From Serratia quinivorans (GTDB lineage: Bacteria > Pseudomonadota > Gammaproteobacteria > Enterobacterales > Enterobacteriaceae), in NCBI GenBank assembly GCA_900457075.1, contig UGYN01000002.1:1488001-1552000 (forward strand): a stretch of DNA of 64,000 nucleotides, in the 5' to 3' direction. Below are positions 22,461 through 35,155 of the stretch, in pieces (position 1 is the first letter of the stretch; each line of letters begins with the position of its first letter). Under the pieces are notes generated by a model. That model was not told where the DNA came from. It was given only the letters and a program-made list of their open reading frames with translations, and did no database searches. The position numbers and the translations under genes were made by a program.

Positions 22461-22503
22461 AATTATTCCCCCTATGGAAAACCACCACCTCGGGGGTAAT
22501 AAT
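22461..22503 (-). terminator. Terminator after leuO
   Basis: A stem of CCCCC/GGGGG extended by TTATT/AATAA with one bulged base (22464-22473 and 22493-22503) encloses a 19-nt loop. On the minus strand it is followed by a short T run. It begins just past the leuO stop. Confidence 0.6.
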
Positions 22504-22511
22504 AGGCTGAT

Positions 22512-23459
22512 TTATTCAGTCAACTCAGACTGGCCAAGCATCAGTTTCATCCATTGATGTCCCTTATCCCGTTCAGCCGACTCATGCCAGGACAGATAAC
22601 AGGTCACCTTGTTTTCATTCCAGGGTAAAGGAATAAAACGCAGCTTTAAGGATTCAGCCTGCTGTCGAGCCAGCCAGGCCGGAACAATGGCAATCATGTC
22701 AGTACTGGATACTATATTCAGCACGCTGTATAAATCAGTACATTGTTGAGCCACGACTCGTTGCATAGCTTCTTCTATATAGTAGGGTTTACTGAAAGAA
22801 TAAAAGCTCTCGAGTGAAACCACCGCGTGTTGCTCCGCCAGGATTTGTTCCGGCGTAATGGATTTTTCTATCCTCGGATGTTTCCTGGAAAATACCAGCA
22901 CCAGCTCGTCATCAAAAAGCGCCATACTTTTAAACTCTGAAGACTCAAAACTGGCATAGCCAACAACGAACTCAACCTCCTGGTAGCGTAATTGGTTATC
23001 GATGTTATTGGTTATATATGACTTTATTTTCAAATGGGTATGAGGCGCTATTTCCCTCATGTGATTGATTATGGTAGCCCCCAAACGCAAATCAAGCGGA
23101 CTGCAAATGGCGATAGAGAAAGCTCGCTCACTGCTAAAGGGTTCAAACTCCGCTCCGGGCAGCTCATTTTGCACCAGCTGTAACGCCTGCCTAACCGGGC
23201 CAAACAGTTGCTTAGCCCGCACCGTAGGCTGGATCCCACGCCCACAGCGGACGAACAGCTCATCATTAAACATCAGCTTTAAACGTGCAACGGCGTTGCT
23301 CACCGCTGGCTGCGACATCCCCAAAAAGCTCGCTGCCCGGGTAATATTCTGCATCTGCATAACGGCATCAAACACGGTGAGCAAATTCAGATCGACACTG
23401 CGCAAATGCAGTTCGCTGGTTTCTTTATCGATAACAACTCCTGAATTACATTCCGACAT
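22512..23459 (-). CDS. leuO: LysR-type global regulator LeuO
   Basis: LeuO is a LysR-family regulator and H-NS antagonist. The product of about 315 residues has a helix-turn-helix in [20 protein letters not shown] and [20 protein letters not shown], nearly identical to E. coli LeuO, and ends with the typical [18 protein letters not shown] segment. I choose the ATG at 23459 because GGAG lies about 8 nt upstream and the length then matches the family. An in-frame start at 23537 would add 26 unsupported residues. It diverges from the leucine operon, as in E. coli. Confidence 0.93.
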   Translation of the reverse strand: MSECNSGVVIDKETSELHLRSVDLNLLTVFDAVMQMQNITRAASFLGMSQPAVSNAVARLKLMFNDELFVRCGRGIQPTVRAKQLFGPVRQALQLVQNELPGAEFEPFSSERAFSIAICSPLDLRLGATIINHMREIAPHTHLKIKSYITNNIDNQLRYQEVEFVVGYASFESSEFKSMALFDDELVLVFSRKHPRIEKSITPEQILAEQHAVVSLESFYSFSKPYYIEEAMQRVVAQQCTDLYSVLNIVSSTDMIAIVPAWLARQQAESLKLRFIPLPWNENKVTCYLSWHESAERDKGHQWMKLMLGQSELTE

Positions 23460-24098
23460 ATCCCACTCCACTAAGTCCTGTGTAGATAATTCCCCACGCG
23501 TAATAAAAATGACAAAACTGCGCCATCTTGATTTCACACGGTAGAATTAGTTATCTCTCGCTCCGTTCATTTAAAACCAAGCTCAAGCATCATCCTATAT
23601 ACAAACATGGTTAAGATTTTGTTCTAATACACACTGGGTTTATTTTCTAACAGAGAGTCATCTCGCACACCATCAAAATAGACCCATTGTAATAGCCCAT
23701 CACCACACTATCATTTACCGTTTATATTTAATCAAACGATTAAATACAGCATGCATAACCGCCCTCTATTCATTAACGCCCATAGTTTTCCAACACCAGT
23801 CAGCCTTATGAACAATTCATAAAAAACATAACTGACAACAACATATTGATATCAAGAATACAAAACTCACAATTTTAATCTTTGGCTAGCACGCCTTCAG
23901 CAGTTTTGCATCTTTAATTTTAACCCAATCAACATCAGAAGCAATTGCGGCGATATATATTCATTTAATTTATGCTAACAGGCTCGCAAATCTCCCCTTA
24001 CTTTTTATCTGACAATAGCATTTTTTACCGAACTATCCTCTACTGGCACCAGTCCGTTAATCTGGAGGTAAAGGAGTACCCTCATTTTCAATCAGGTG
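23460..24098. other. AT-rich leuO-leuL intergenic region
   Basis: About 640 nt of AT-rich DNA separates divergent leuO and the leu promoter. In E. coli the equivalent region is bound by H-NS and LeuO. A 76-codon plus-strand frame at 23972-24202 overlaps the leu promoter and leader and has no coding character, so I do not call it. I see no RNA gene. Confidence 0.5.
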
Positions 24099-24127
24099 TT
24101 GACATAATCAAGCCAATAACGTATCAA
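24099..24127 (+). promoter_or_regulatory. leu operon promoter
   Basis: TTGACA (24099-24104), a 17-nt spacer and TATCAA (24122-24127) lie about 38 nt before the leader peptide. This is a good sigma70 promoter in the position expected for leuLABCD. Confidence 0.65.
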
Positions 24128-24164
24128 ATTAGGCAACGAAACTATTTTAGAGAGCTGAACCGCC

Positions 24165-24248
24165 ATGAACTCTACTTTCCGTCTACTAGGCCTACTACTT
24201 AACGCATCTTGTTTGCGCGGTATGCCGGTGGACGCAGTTCAGAGCTGA
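24165..24248 (+). CDS. leuL: leu operon leader peptide
   Basis: This short frame of 27 codons encodes MNSTFRLLGLLLNASCLRG followed by MPVDAVQS. The centre (GLLLNAS-LRG) is shared with E. coli LeuL. Five leucine codons fall within residues 7-12, four of them the rare CTA, giving the ribosome stall on which leucine attenuation depends. A perfect terminator hairpin follows 18 nt after the stop, then leuA. Confidence 0.88.
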   Translation: MNSTFRLLGLLLNASCLRGMPVDAVQS

Positions 24249-24266
24249 TTCAGCCCACCTCATAAC

Positions 24267-24296
24267 AAACCCGCGCTACTGCGCGGGTTTTTTTTT
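24267..24296 (+). terminator. leu attenuator terminator
   Basis: A perfect 10-bp stem (AAACCCGCGC / GCGCGGGTTT, 4-nt loop TACT) is followed by an uninterrupted T run. It lies between leuL and leuA, and is the terminator half of the leucine attenuator. Confidence 0.9.
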
Positions 24297-24337
24297 ACCC
24301 GCTTAGCGTGAAATAAACACGATAAGGAACCACCCTG

Positions 24338-28408
<4,071 letters not shown>

Positions 28409-28419
28409 GGAAGGCTACC

Positions 28420-29022
28420 GTGGCTAAATTTACTCAACATACCGGTTTAGTGGTGCCTTTGGATGCGGCGAACGTCGATACCGATGCCATTATTCCAAAA
28501 CAGTTTTTGCAGAAGGTGACGCGCACCGGTTTTGGTAAGCACCTGTTTAACGACTGGCGTTTTCTGGACGATGCCGGCCAGCAGCCAAACCCGGAGTTTG
28601 TCCTGAATAAACCGCGCTACAAAGGTGCCAGCATTTTGCTGGCCCGGGAAAACTTCGGCTGCGGCTCATCACGCGAGCACGCGCCCTGGGCGCTGACCGA
28701 CTATGGTTTTAGAGTGGTGATTGCCCCCAGCTTTGCCGATATCTTCTACGGCAACTCGCTCAATAACCAGCTGCTGCCGGTTAAGCTGAGCGAACAGGAC
28801 GTGGAAACGCTGTTCCAGCTGGTGGCTGCCAACGAAGGCATTGAATTTGAAGTTGATTTGGAAAACCAGACGGTCAAAGCCGGTGGCAAAAGCTATCCGT
28901 TCGATATTGATAGCTTCCGCCGTCACTGCATGATTAACGGGCTGGACAGTATCGGCCTGACGCTGCAGCACGAAGCGGATATTTCCCGCTACGAGGCGCA
29001 GCAACCCGCCTTTCTGAACTGA
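28420..29022 (+). CDS. leuD: 3-isopropylmalate dehydratase small subunit
   Basis: LeuD supplies the swivel domain of isopropylmalate isomerase. The 200-residue product uses a GTG start 11 nt after leuC, with AAGGAAGG upstream. The signature [20 protein letters not shown] lies at ~74-93. It is the last gene of the leu operon and is followed by a strong terminator. Confidence 0.97.
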   Translation: MAKFTQHTGLVVPLDAANVDTDAIIPKQFLQKVTRTGFGKHLFNDWRFLDDAGQQPNPEFVLNKPRYKGASILLARENFGCGSSREHAPWALTDYGFRVVIAPSFADIFYGNSLNNQLLPVKLSEQDVETLFQLVAANEGIEFEVDLENQTVKAGGKSYPFDIDSFRRHCMINGLDSIGLTLQHEADISRYEAQQPAFLN

Positions 29023-29029
29023 TATTAAT

Positions 29030-29056
29030 CACCCGCCACCTGGCGGGTGTTTTTTT
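29030..29056 (+). terminator. leu operon terminator
   Basis: A 9-bp perfect stem (CACCCGCCA / TGGCGGGTG, loop CC) is followed by a run of seven T. It starts 7 nt after the leuD stop. Confidence 0.9.
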
Positions 29057-29071
29057 ATTATTAATAACCGC

Positions 29072-30544
29072 TTACCAGTAGCCCAGCCACTTCCACCACG
29101 CTCCACCAATCAATATCCAAATCAGCAGGTTGACCACGCTCATCACAAAGCCGGCTTTCCACCACTCACCCAAAGTCGCATAGCCGGAACCAAAGACAAT
29201 CGGTGCCGTACCGGTACCGTAGTGGGTCAGCGACATCATCAGCGAGGAAGAGAACGCCAGGATCAAGCCCAGCAGCGCGGGCGGAGCACCCAGTGCAATG
29301 CCGGCGGCAAAGAACGCGGCAAACATGGCGGTAACGTGCGCGGTGGTGCTGGCAAAGAAGTAATGCGAATACAGATAGATAAGGGTCAACAGGATGGTGC
29401 CGCCAACCCAACTCATTCCCATATGATCAATCCCACTGCCCACGGTTTGCGACAGCCAACCAATCAGCCCCAACTTGCCGAGGAAGCTGGCCATCATCAC
29501 CAACGCGGAAAACCACACCACCGTGTCCCAGGCACCCTTGTGCCTGAGCACATCTTCCCAGCTCAATACCCCGGTCGCCAGCAGCACCGCCAGACCAATC
29601 AGCGCCGCCGTGGTTGGGTTAACCGCCAGTGCCGGGCCGAAGAACATCGCCGGAATACCGGCCCACAGCACCAGCAGCAAGGCAAACACCGCCAGAGTGA
29701 TTTTCTCCGGCAGCGTTACCGGCCCCAGGGCCTGTAGCTTTTCACGAGCGAAACGCGGCGCGTCCGGAGTGCTTTTCACCTCCGGCGGGTAGAGCAGATA
29801 AATCACCAAGGGCATGACAATCAGCGAACACAGCCCAGGCACCAGTGCGGCCACCGCCCACATGGACCAGGACAGCTCGAAGTTGCCATGAGTGCCCTTG
29901 GCAATCAGGCTGACGATCAACGGGTTCGGCGCGGTAGCGGTGATAAACATCGCCGAAGTGATCGGGTTGATATTGTAATTGACCAGCGACAGATAGCGGC
30001 CAATCTTGCCGGAGGTATTGAGCTCGGGTTTGGAGCCGAAGCTGTCGGCAATCGACTTCATAATCGGGTGGATAATCCCGCCGCCACGCGCGGTATTACT
30101 TGGAGTCACCGGCGCCAGGGTAGTTTCCGCCAGCGTCAATGCATAGGCGATCCCCAGCGTCTTTTTACCAAACAGCGAGATGAAGTAATAACCGATACGC
30201 GCCCCCAACCCGGTTTTGTTCAGGCTGAGTGAGATCATGATCGAAAAACCAATCAGCCAGATCAACTGATTGGAAAATCCGCTCAGCGCGTCATTGAGCG
30301 CAGCACCGGGTTTGCCGGGGTTGGTGACGCCGGTTACCGCCACCAGCGCGATCGCCACCACCGAAACGGCACCAATCGGCATCGCTTTGCCGATGATGGC
30401 GATGATGGTGCCGATAAACAGCGCCAGCAAATGCCAGGCATTGGGTGCCACGCCTTCAGGCACCGGGATCACAAACCAGATGAGTAAAGCAGCGGCGACG
30501 GCACACAAAGAAGGAACGGGCTTGAGCGGCGTTAGTTTATCCAT
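29072..30544 (-). CDS. DASS-family anion/dicarboxylate transporter
   Basis: This 490-residue integral membrane protein belongs to the divalent anion:sodium symporter or exchanger family, of the CitT/TtdT/2-oxoglutarate-malate translocator type. About twelve hydrophobic segments are visible. Family hallmarks are LAPVTPSNTARGGGIIHPIM (~140-159), the paired repeat SLTHYGTGTAPIVFGSGY (~435-452) and ASTTAHVTAMFAAFF. Substrate cannot be fixed; malate, citrate, succinate or tartrate are possible. E. coli has no such gene between leuD and setA. Confidence 0.85.
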   Translation of the reverse strand: MDKLTPLKPVPSLCAVAAALLIWFVIPVPEGVAPNAWHLLALFIGTIIAIIGKAMPIGAVSVVAIALVAVTGVTNPGKPGAALNDALSGFSNQLIWLIGFSIMISLSLNKTGLGARIGYYFISLFGKKTLGIAYALTLAETTLAPVTPSNTARGGGIIHPIMKSIADSFGSKPELNTSGKIGRYLSLVNYNINPITSAMFITATAPNPLIVSLIAKGTHGNFELSWSMWAVAALVPGLCSLIVMPLVIYLLYPPEVKSTPDAPRFAREKLQALGPVTLPEKITLAVFALLLVLWAGIPAMFFGPALAVNPTTAALIGLAVLLATGVLSWEDVLRHKGAWDTVVWFSALVMMASFLGKLGLIGWLSQTVGSGIDHMGMSWVGGTILLTLIYLYSHYFFASTTAHVTAMFAAFFAAGIALGAPPALLGLILAFSSSLMMSLTHYGTGTAPIVFGSGYATLGEWWKAGFVMSVVNLLIWILIGGAWWKWLGYW

Positions 30545-30685
30545 AACATACCCACTTTTCTAAACGGATCGGCATCTTGGCAGCAAGATGGGCGGGAACG
30601 CACTTATCGCGTTCCGGGTCCGTTCAGCTTGGGGGGCGGGCGTAATGTTCTCAATGATATGCGTCAAGGTTGGTGACGTTTAAGC

Positions 30686-31885
30686 TCACACTTCCCGCAC
30701 GCGGGCACTCATCCACAGCGCCACTACTGCCAGGACAGTCGCCAACCAGTAAACCGCATAGTGCCCCAGGTTTTCCACCAGCGCCCCCTGCAGCACCCCG
30801 GCCAGGATCACCCCGGTGGAAATACTGTTGGTAAACAGCGTGGTCGCCGCACCTGGCCGTCCCGGCATCAGGTCCTGGAAATAGAGCATGCCAATACCGG
30901 CGATGATGCCGATAAATATGGCGTTGAACAGCTGTAATACCATCAGTGCCAGCTTGAATTTAAACACCACCAGCCCGGCATAAAACAGAATGCCGGCCGC
31001 CGCGGCGAACAGCATCATATTGCGTTTGCCGAATCGTTTGACGTAGTAACCCGCCAGCAACATGGCCGGGATCTCCAGCCCGGCGGCCGTGCCCATCAGC
31101 AGCCCGGCAAGGTTTTCCGGCAGGCCCAGATCGGCGGTGATATACAGCGGCATATCGATGATATACATGGTGTTGCAGGTCCACATCAGCATCGACGCAA
31201 TAAACAAACGACGTACATCGCGGTTACGCCAGGCGCTGACGGGGGCCATCGGAACCGAAGCAGTAGCGTTCAGCTCCGTACTACTTTGCTCCGCACGTGG
31301 TACCGAAGGCAGGGTAAACCATACCAGCAAGGCGCAAATCGCGAAGGTCGCAGCGGCAATCATGAACATCCAGGTAAACCCGTAGTTCAGCGCCAGCGTA
31401 AACGACAGCGGCGGGCCAATCACCCAGGCCAGCGACAGTTGCGCACGCATCACCGAGCTGAACATCACCACTTCGCGCGCCGAGCTGTCTGCATATTCTC
31501 GTGCCAGCGCAAAAATCTGCGGCATCGCGGTATTGGCAATCGCCGACAGCAATACCCCGGCGGTGATCAGCGTCAGGTAGTCACGGTTAAAGGCAAACAG
31601 CAAGCAGTTACCGACCGCCATCAGGCAGCACAGCAAAATCAACTTGCGACGATCGCCGCGCGTATCCGAACGCTTGGCCAACAGGAAACTGACCGCGATG
31701 CCGACAATGGCGTTGACGGTATAGAACAGGCCAACCCACAGCGGCCGCACCTTAACCTCGGTGGTCAGGAACAGGCTCAGCGTCGGCGCCAAAAGCGCGC
31801 CGGCAATGCCGGAAAGAAAGGCAATCAGCAGGAATGCGGCAAAGACGGGATTAAAGCGGCGTGGCAGCCAGCGCTGACGTTTCAT
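30686..31885 (-). CDS. setA: Sugar efflux transporter SetA
   Basis: SetA is a major facilitator superfamily exporter of glucosides and lactose-like sugars, produced during glucose-phosphate stress. The 399-residue protein has twelve predicted spans and is highly similar to E. coli SetA, with WVGLFYTVNAIVGIAVSFLL, the loop KRSDTRGDRRKL and MWTCNTMYIIDMPLYI. Position next to sgrS/sgrR supports setA over setB. In E. coli it is co-transcribed downstream of sgrS. GAAGAG precedes the ATG. Confidence 0.9.
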   Translation of the reverse strand: MKRQRWLPRRFNPVFAAFLLIAFLSGIAGALLAPTLSLFLTTEVKVRPLWVGLFYTVNAIVGIAVSFLLAKRSDTRGDRRKLILLCCLMAVGNCLLFAFNRDYLTLITAGVLLSAIANTAMPQIFALAREYADSSAREVVMFSSVMRAQLSLAWVIGPPLSFTLALNYGFTWMFMIAAATFAICALLVWFTLPSVPRAEQSSTELNATASVPMAPVSAWRNRDVRRLFIASMLMWTCNTMYIIDMPLYITADLGLPENLAGLLMGTAAGLEIPAMLLAGYYVKRFGKRNMMLFAAAAGILFYAGLVVFKFKLALMVLQLFNAIFIGIIAGIGMLYFQDLMPGRPGAATTLFTNSISTGVILAGVLQGALVENLGHYAVYWLATVLAVVALWMSARVREV

Positions 31886-31968
31886 CTCTTCGTTCCTGAC
31901 CCTAAAGCGGAAGACAGAACCTTAGGCTACGGTGGCAAAATTGCAAGAATATCCCCGCGACCGAGAAT

Positions 31969-31997
31969 AAAAAAACCAGTGGGTATGATCCCACTGG
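31969..31997 (-). terminator. SgrS intrinsic terminator
   Basis: An 8-bp stem with a 6-nt loop is followed by seven T on the minus strand. The U-tail is needed for Hfq binding of SgrS in E. coli. Confidence 0.88.
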
Positions 31998-32041
31998 CTG
32001 GTGAACAACACCATTACTCAGAAACTTTTTCTACCCGAGCC

Positions 32042-32215
32042 TCACAGATGCTCACGGTATTGCTTATCCGTCATGGAGTGGATGTCCCACTGGGTCAGAT
32101 GGGCCAGCATCTCCAGCCGCGCCTGTTCAGGCACCAGCCCCAGCCAATCGGCCCGCTGGCGACGTACCGCGCTGAAATAGCGCTGATAGAACTGTTTTGA
32201 CAAGAAAACTTTCAT
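32042..32215 (-). CDS. sgrT: Glucose uptake inhibitor SgrT
   Basis: SgrT is a small protein encoded within SgrS that inhibits the glucose transporter PtsG. The 57-residue product has the family core QFYQRYFSAVRR and EMLAHLTQWD, matching QFYQHYF and LMQWD of the 43-residue E. coli protein. Seven extra residues precede it (MKVFLSK) and a C-terminal tail of about ten (HSMTDKQYREHL) follows. I chose the ATG at 32215, with GGGGGAGGG upstream. An in-frame ATG at 32236 would coincide with the RNA 5' end and is unlikely. Confidence 0.85.
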   Translation of the reverse strand: MKVFLSKQFYQRYFSAVRRQRADWLGLVPEQARLEMLAHLTQWDIHSMTDKQYREHL

Positions 32216-32244
32216 CCGTCGCCCTCCCCCTTTCATTGAGGAAA

Positions 32245-32250
32245 ATTATC
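32245..32250 (-). promoter_or_regulatory. Probable sgrS -10 element
   Basis: GATAAT on the minus strand is followed by TTTCCTC, then the estimated SgrS start. No clear -35 box is visible, as expected for a promoter that depends on activation by SgrR. The region between here and sgrR should hold the SgrR site. Confidence 0.45.
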
Positions 32251-32305
32251 GGCGTAATATAGGGAAAGATAAATTGATGGGTTGATGCCGGAGCGTTCCT
32301 CTTTT

Positions 32306-33967
32306 ATGTCCACCTCCAGATTGCAACAGCAGTTCATTCGCCTGTGGCAGCGCTGCCACGGCGAGCCGACCGAAACTACCCTGCAGGAGCTGGCCGAAGT
32401 GCTCAGCTGTTCGCGCCGCCACGTGCGTTCGCTACTGGGCGCCATGCAGCACCAGGGCTGGTTAACCTGGCAGGCCGAGTCCGGGCGCGGCAAGCGTTCA
32501 CGGCTCACCTTCCACTACACCGGTCTGGCACTGCAGCAACAGCGGGCGGAGGAATTGCTGGAGCAAGACCGTATCGATCAACTGGTGCAACTGGTCGGCG
32601 ATAAAAACGTGGTGCGCCAAATGTTGCTGTCCCAACTGGGACGCAGCTTTCGTCAGGGGAAACACATCCTGCGGGTGCTCTACTATCGCCAGTTGTATAA
32701 CCTGCTGCCCGGTTCGGCGCTGCGGCGCTCGGAAACCCATCTGGCACGGCAGATTTTCAGCGGCCTGACGCGCATAAACGAGGAAAACGGGGAACTGGAG
32801 TCTGATCTTTCGCATCACTGGCAAGCTTTGACCCCGCTGCATTGGCGTTTTTATCTCCGCCCGGCGATTCATTTTCACCATGGCCGCGAGCTGGAAATGG
32901 AAGATGTCATCAGCTCGCTTACCCGTTTGATGCCACAGCCACTGTTTTCACATCTCGAACGCGTGACCTCACCGACGCCTTATGTGATCGACGTGCATTT
33001 GCACAGTCCCGATTACTGGCTGCCGTGGCTGCTGGGCAGCGTGCCCGCGATGATCCTGCCGCGCGAATGGCAAAGCCTGCCGGACTTCTCGCGCCACCCG
33101 GTGGGCACCGGGCCATATAGCGTGGTACGCAACCACCGCAGCCAGATGAAAATCCACGCCTTTGACGATTACTTTGGCTACCGCGCGCTGATCGATGAGG
33201 TGAATATCTGGGTACTGCCGGAAGTGACCGAAGAACTGGTGCATTCCGGCGTCCAGTTGCAGGCGGACGACACCGGCAAAAACGAACTGGAAAGCCGGCT
33301 GGAAGAAGGCTGTTATTTCCTGCTGTTCGATCAGCGTTCGCCGCTGGCGGCCGATCCGGCCATTCGCAGTTGGCTGTGCGAGTTGATCAACCCCATTGCG
33401 CTGCTGAGCAATGCCGGCCCGGTCTATCAACGCTATTGGTCGCCGGCCTACGGCCTTCTGCCGCGCTGGCATCACAACCGCGCACTGGCACAATTGCCCA
33501 AACCGGACGGGCTGACCGAACTGACGTTGACTTACTACAGCGAGCACTCGGAGTTTCACGCCATTCAGTTGGCGATCGAACCCCTGCTGGCGCAGCAGGG
33601 TATCAAGCTGAAGATCCAGGCCGTGGATTACGACACCTGGCATAAAGGCGAAGCCATCAGCGATCTGTGGCTCGGCAGCGCCAACTTCTATCTGCCGCTG
33701 GAGTTCTCGCTGTTCGCCACCCTGTATGAACTGCCGCTGATGCAGCACTGCATGAATGAAGATCTCGCTGAGGATGCCGCGTTGTGGCGCGCCAATAGCC
33801 TGCCGCTGGCCGATTTTTGCCAGCGCCTGGTCAGCAATCATCAGTTACACCCGCTGTTCCACCACTGGTTGCAATTGCACGGCCAGCGCAGCATGCGCGG
33901 CGTACGGATGAATACCCTGGGCTGGTTTGATTTTAAATCCGCCTGGTTTGCGCCGCCGGAAGCATAA
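32306..33967 (+). CDS. sgrR: Transcriptional regulator SgrR
   Basis: SgrR activates sgrS in response to sugar-phosphate accumulation and represses itself. The product of about 553 residues has an N-terminal winged helix-turn-helix ([20 protein letters not shown], ~31-50) and a C-terminal solute-binding-protein-like domain of the SBP_bac_5 type (from ~165). It ends with the conserved [20 protein letters not shown] choose the ATG at 32306, matching the family start [13 protein letters not shown]. An in-frame TTG at 32282 is less likely. It is divergent from sgrS. Confidence 0.93.
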   Translation: MSTSRLQQQFIRLWQRCHGEPTETTLQELAEVLSCSRRHVRSLLGAMQHQGWLTWQAESGRGKRSRLTFHYTGLALQQQRAEELLEQDRIDQLVQLVGDKNVVRQMLLSQLGRSFRQGKHILRVLYYRQLYNLLPGSALRRSETHLARQIFSGLTRINEENGELESDLSHHWQALTPLHWRFYLRPAIHFHHGRELEMEDVISSLTRLMPQPLFSHLERVTSPTPYVIDVHLHSPDYWLPWLLGSVPAMILPREWQSLPDFSRHPVGTGPYSVVRNHRSQMKIHAFDDYFGYRALIDEVNIWVLPEVTEELVHSGVQLQADDTGKNELESRLEEGCYFLLFDQRSPLAADPAIRSWLCELINPIALLSNAGPVYQRYWSPAYGLLPRWHHNRALAQLPKPDGLTELTLTYYSEHSEFHAIQLAIEPLLAQQGIKLKIQAVDYDTWHKGEAISDLWLGSANFYLPLEFSLFATLYELPLMQHCMNEDLAEDAALWRANSLPLADFCQRLVSNHQLHPLFHHWLQLHGQRSMRGVRMNTLGWFDFKSAWFAPPEA

Positions 33968-33973
33968 GCGCCT

Positions 33974-34001
33974 TTCACCGACGCCCGTTAGTCTTTACAA
34001 T
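33974..34001 (+). promoter_or_regulatory. Probable thiBPQ promoter
   Basis: TTCACC (33974-33979), a 16-nt spacer and TACAAT (33996-34001) lie immediately upstream of the TPP riboswitch and just after the sgrR stop. Confidence 0.5.
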
Positions 34002-34009
34002 GACGCCGT

Positions 34010-34098
34010 CTCAACGGGGTGCAAAATGCGGCGTGCCGATTTTGCTGAGAACAAACCCGTCGAACCTGATCCGGTCAATACCGGCGGAGGGATTTGAG
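34010..34098 (+). promoter_or_regulatory. TPP (THI-box) riboswitch
   Basis: The thi-box core is complete: ACGGGGTGC at 34014-34022, GCTGAGA at 34044-34050, ACCCGTCGAACCTGATCCGG from 34055, then TCAATACCGGCGGAGGGA. P1 is CTCAA (34010-34014) with TTGAG (34094-34098). It precedes thiB, so thiamine diphosphate should switch off the transporter. No strong terminator follows, which favours control of translation. Confidence 0.93.
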
Positions 34099-34168
34099 CC
34101 CAGCGAACCGGCAGCCGCCGCTCGCCCCCTCAGATACCCTTGCCCCCCTAAATTTTCAGGAGTGCAAA

Positions 34169-35155
34169 GTGGTCAAAAAAAGCCTGCCCTTGTTACTGTT
34201 ATTGTGCGCCGCACCGGTGTTCGCCAAACCGGTACTGACGGTCTACACCTATGATTCTTTCGCTGCCGACTGGGGCCCTGGCCCGGCGGTCAAAAAAGCC
34301 TTTGAAGCCCAGTGTGACTGTGAGCTGAAATTTGTCGCGCTGGAAGACGGCGTTTCGCTGCTTAACCGTCTGCGCATGGAAGGAAAAAACAGTGCCGCCG
34401 ACGTGGTGTTGGGGCTGGACAACAATTTGCTGCAGGCCGCGCAACAAACCAGTTTATTTGCGCCGAGCAACGTCGACAGCACCAAACTGAGCGTTCCCGG
34501 CGGCTGGCAGGATAAAACCTTCGTGCCTTATGACTACGGCTACTTTGCCTTCGTTTACAACAAAGAAAAACTGAAGAACCCGCCCAAAAGCCTGCAGGAA
34601 CTGGTCGACAGTGACCAGAACTGGAAGGTGATTTACGAAGATCCGCGTACCAGCACGCCGGGCCTCGGCCTGCTGTTGTGGATGCAGAAAGTCTATGGCG
34701 ACAAGGCTCCCGAAGCCTGGCAAAAGCTGGCAAAGAAAACCGTCACCGTGACCAAGGGCTGGAGTGAGGCTTACGGCCTGTTCCTGAAAGGCGAAGGCGA
34801 CCTGGTACTCAGCTACACCACCTCTCCGGCCTACCATCTGATTGAAGAAAAGAAAGACAGCTACGCCGCCGCTAACTTCAGCGAAGGCCACTACCTGCAG
34901 GTCGAGGTGGCAGGCAAACTCAAGGCCGGCAAACAGCCGGAGTTGGCAGAGCGCTTTATGCAATTTATGGTGACCCCGGCGTTCCAGAACAGCATTCCCA
35001 CCGGCAACTGGATGTATCCGGTGATCAAAACCCAGCTACCGACCGGGTTTGAGCAAATGACCGTACCGCAGACCGCGTTGCAATACAGCGCTGAAGAAGT
35101 GGCCAAACAACGCGGCAACTGGATCCGGGCATGGCAAACCGCCGTCAGCCACTGA
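34169..35155 (+). CDS. thiB: Thiamine ABC transporter substrate-binding protein
   Basis: ThiB is the periplasmic thiamine, TMP and TPP receptor for ThiPQ. From the GTG at 34169 the protein has 328 residues, against 327 in E. coli, with AGGAG about 6 nt upstream. A signal peptide MVKKSLPLLLLLCAAPVFA is followed by KPVLTVYTYDSFAADWGPG, typical of mature ThiB. The longer open frame upstream crosses the riboswitch and is not coding. The 3' end overlaps thiP by 25 nt. Confidence 0.95.
   Translation: MVKKSLPLLLLLCAAPVFAKPVLTVYTYDSFAADWGPGPAVKKAFEAQCDCELKFVALEDGVSLLNRLRMEGKNSAADVVLGLDNNLLQAAQQTSLFAPSNVDSTKLSVPGGWQDKTFVPYDYGYFAFVYNKEKLKNPPKSLQELVDSDQNWKVIYEDPRTSTPGLGLLLWMQKVYGDKAPEAWQKLAKKTVTVTKGWSEAYGLFLKGEGDLVLSYTTSPAYHLIEEKKDSYAAANFSEGHYLQVEVAGKLKAGKQPELAERFMQFMVTPAFQNSIPTGNWMYPVIKTQLPTGFEQMTVPQTALQYSAEEVAKQRGNWIRAWQTAVSH

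Larger units (their letters stand above)
31969..32237 (-). ncRNA. sgrS: SgrS small RNA
   Basis: SgrS is the Hfq-dependent RNA that blocks ptsG translation during glucose-phosphate stress. The 3' part on the minus strand has CTGAGTAATGGTG (containing the conserved CTGAGTA, 32015-32021), the small GGTG-TTGTT-CACC hairpin and then a terminator stem CCAGTGGG/CCCACTGG with seven T (31969-31997). This is the same layout as E. coli SgrS. The 5' end is estimated at 32237, 8 nt after GATAAT. The RNA carries sgrT. At about 269 nt it is longer than the 227-nt E. coli RNA. The endpoints are inferred. Confidence 0.85.

Noticed and set aside
23460..23537. N-terminal extension of leuO
   Set aside because: The ATG at 23459 has a good ribosome site and gives the normal length; the extra 26 residues do not resemble LeuO.
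23972..24202. 76-codon frame across the leu promoter
   Set aside because: It overlaps the promoter and leuL and has no coding character.
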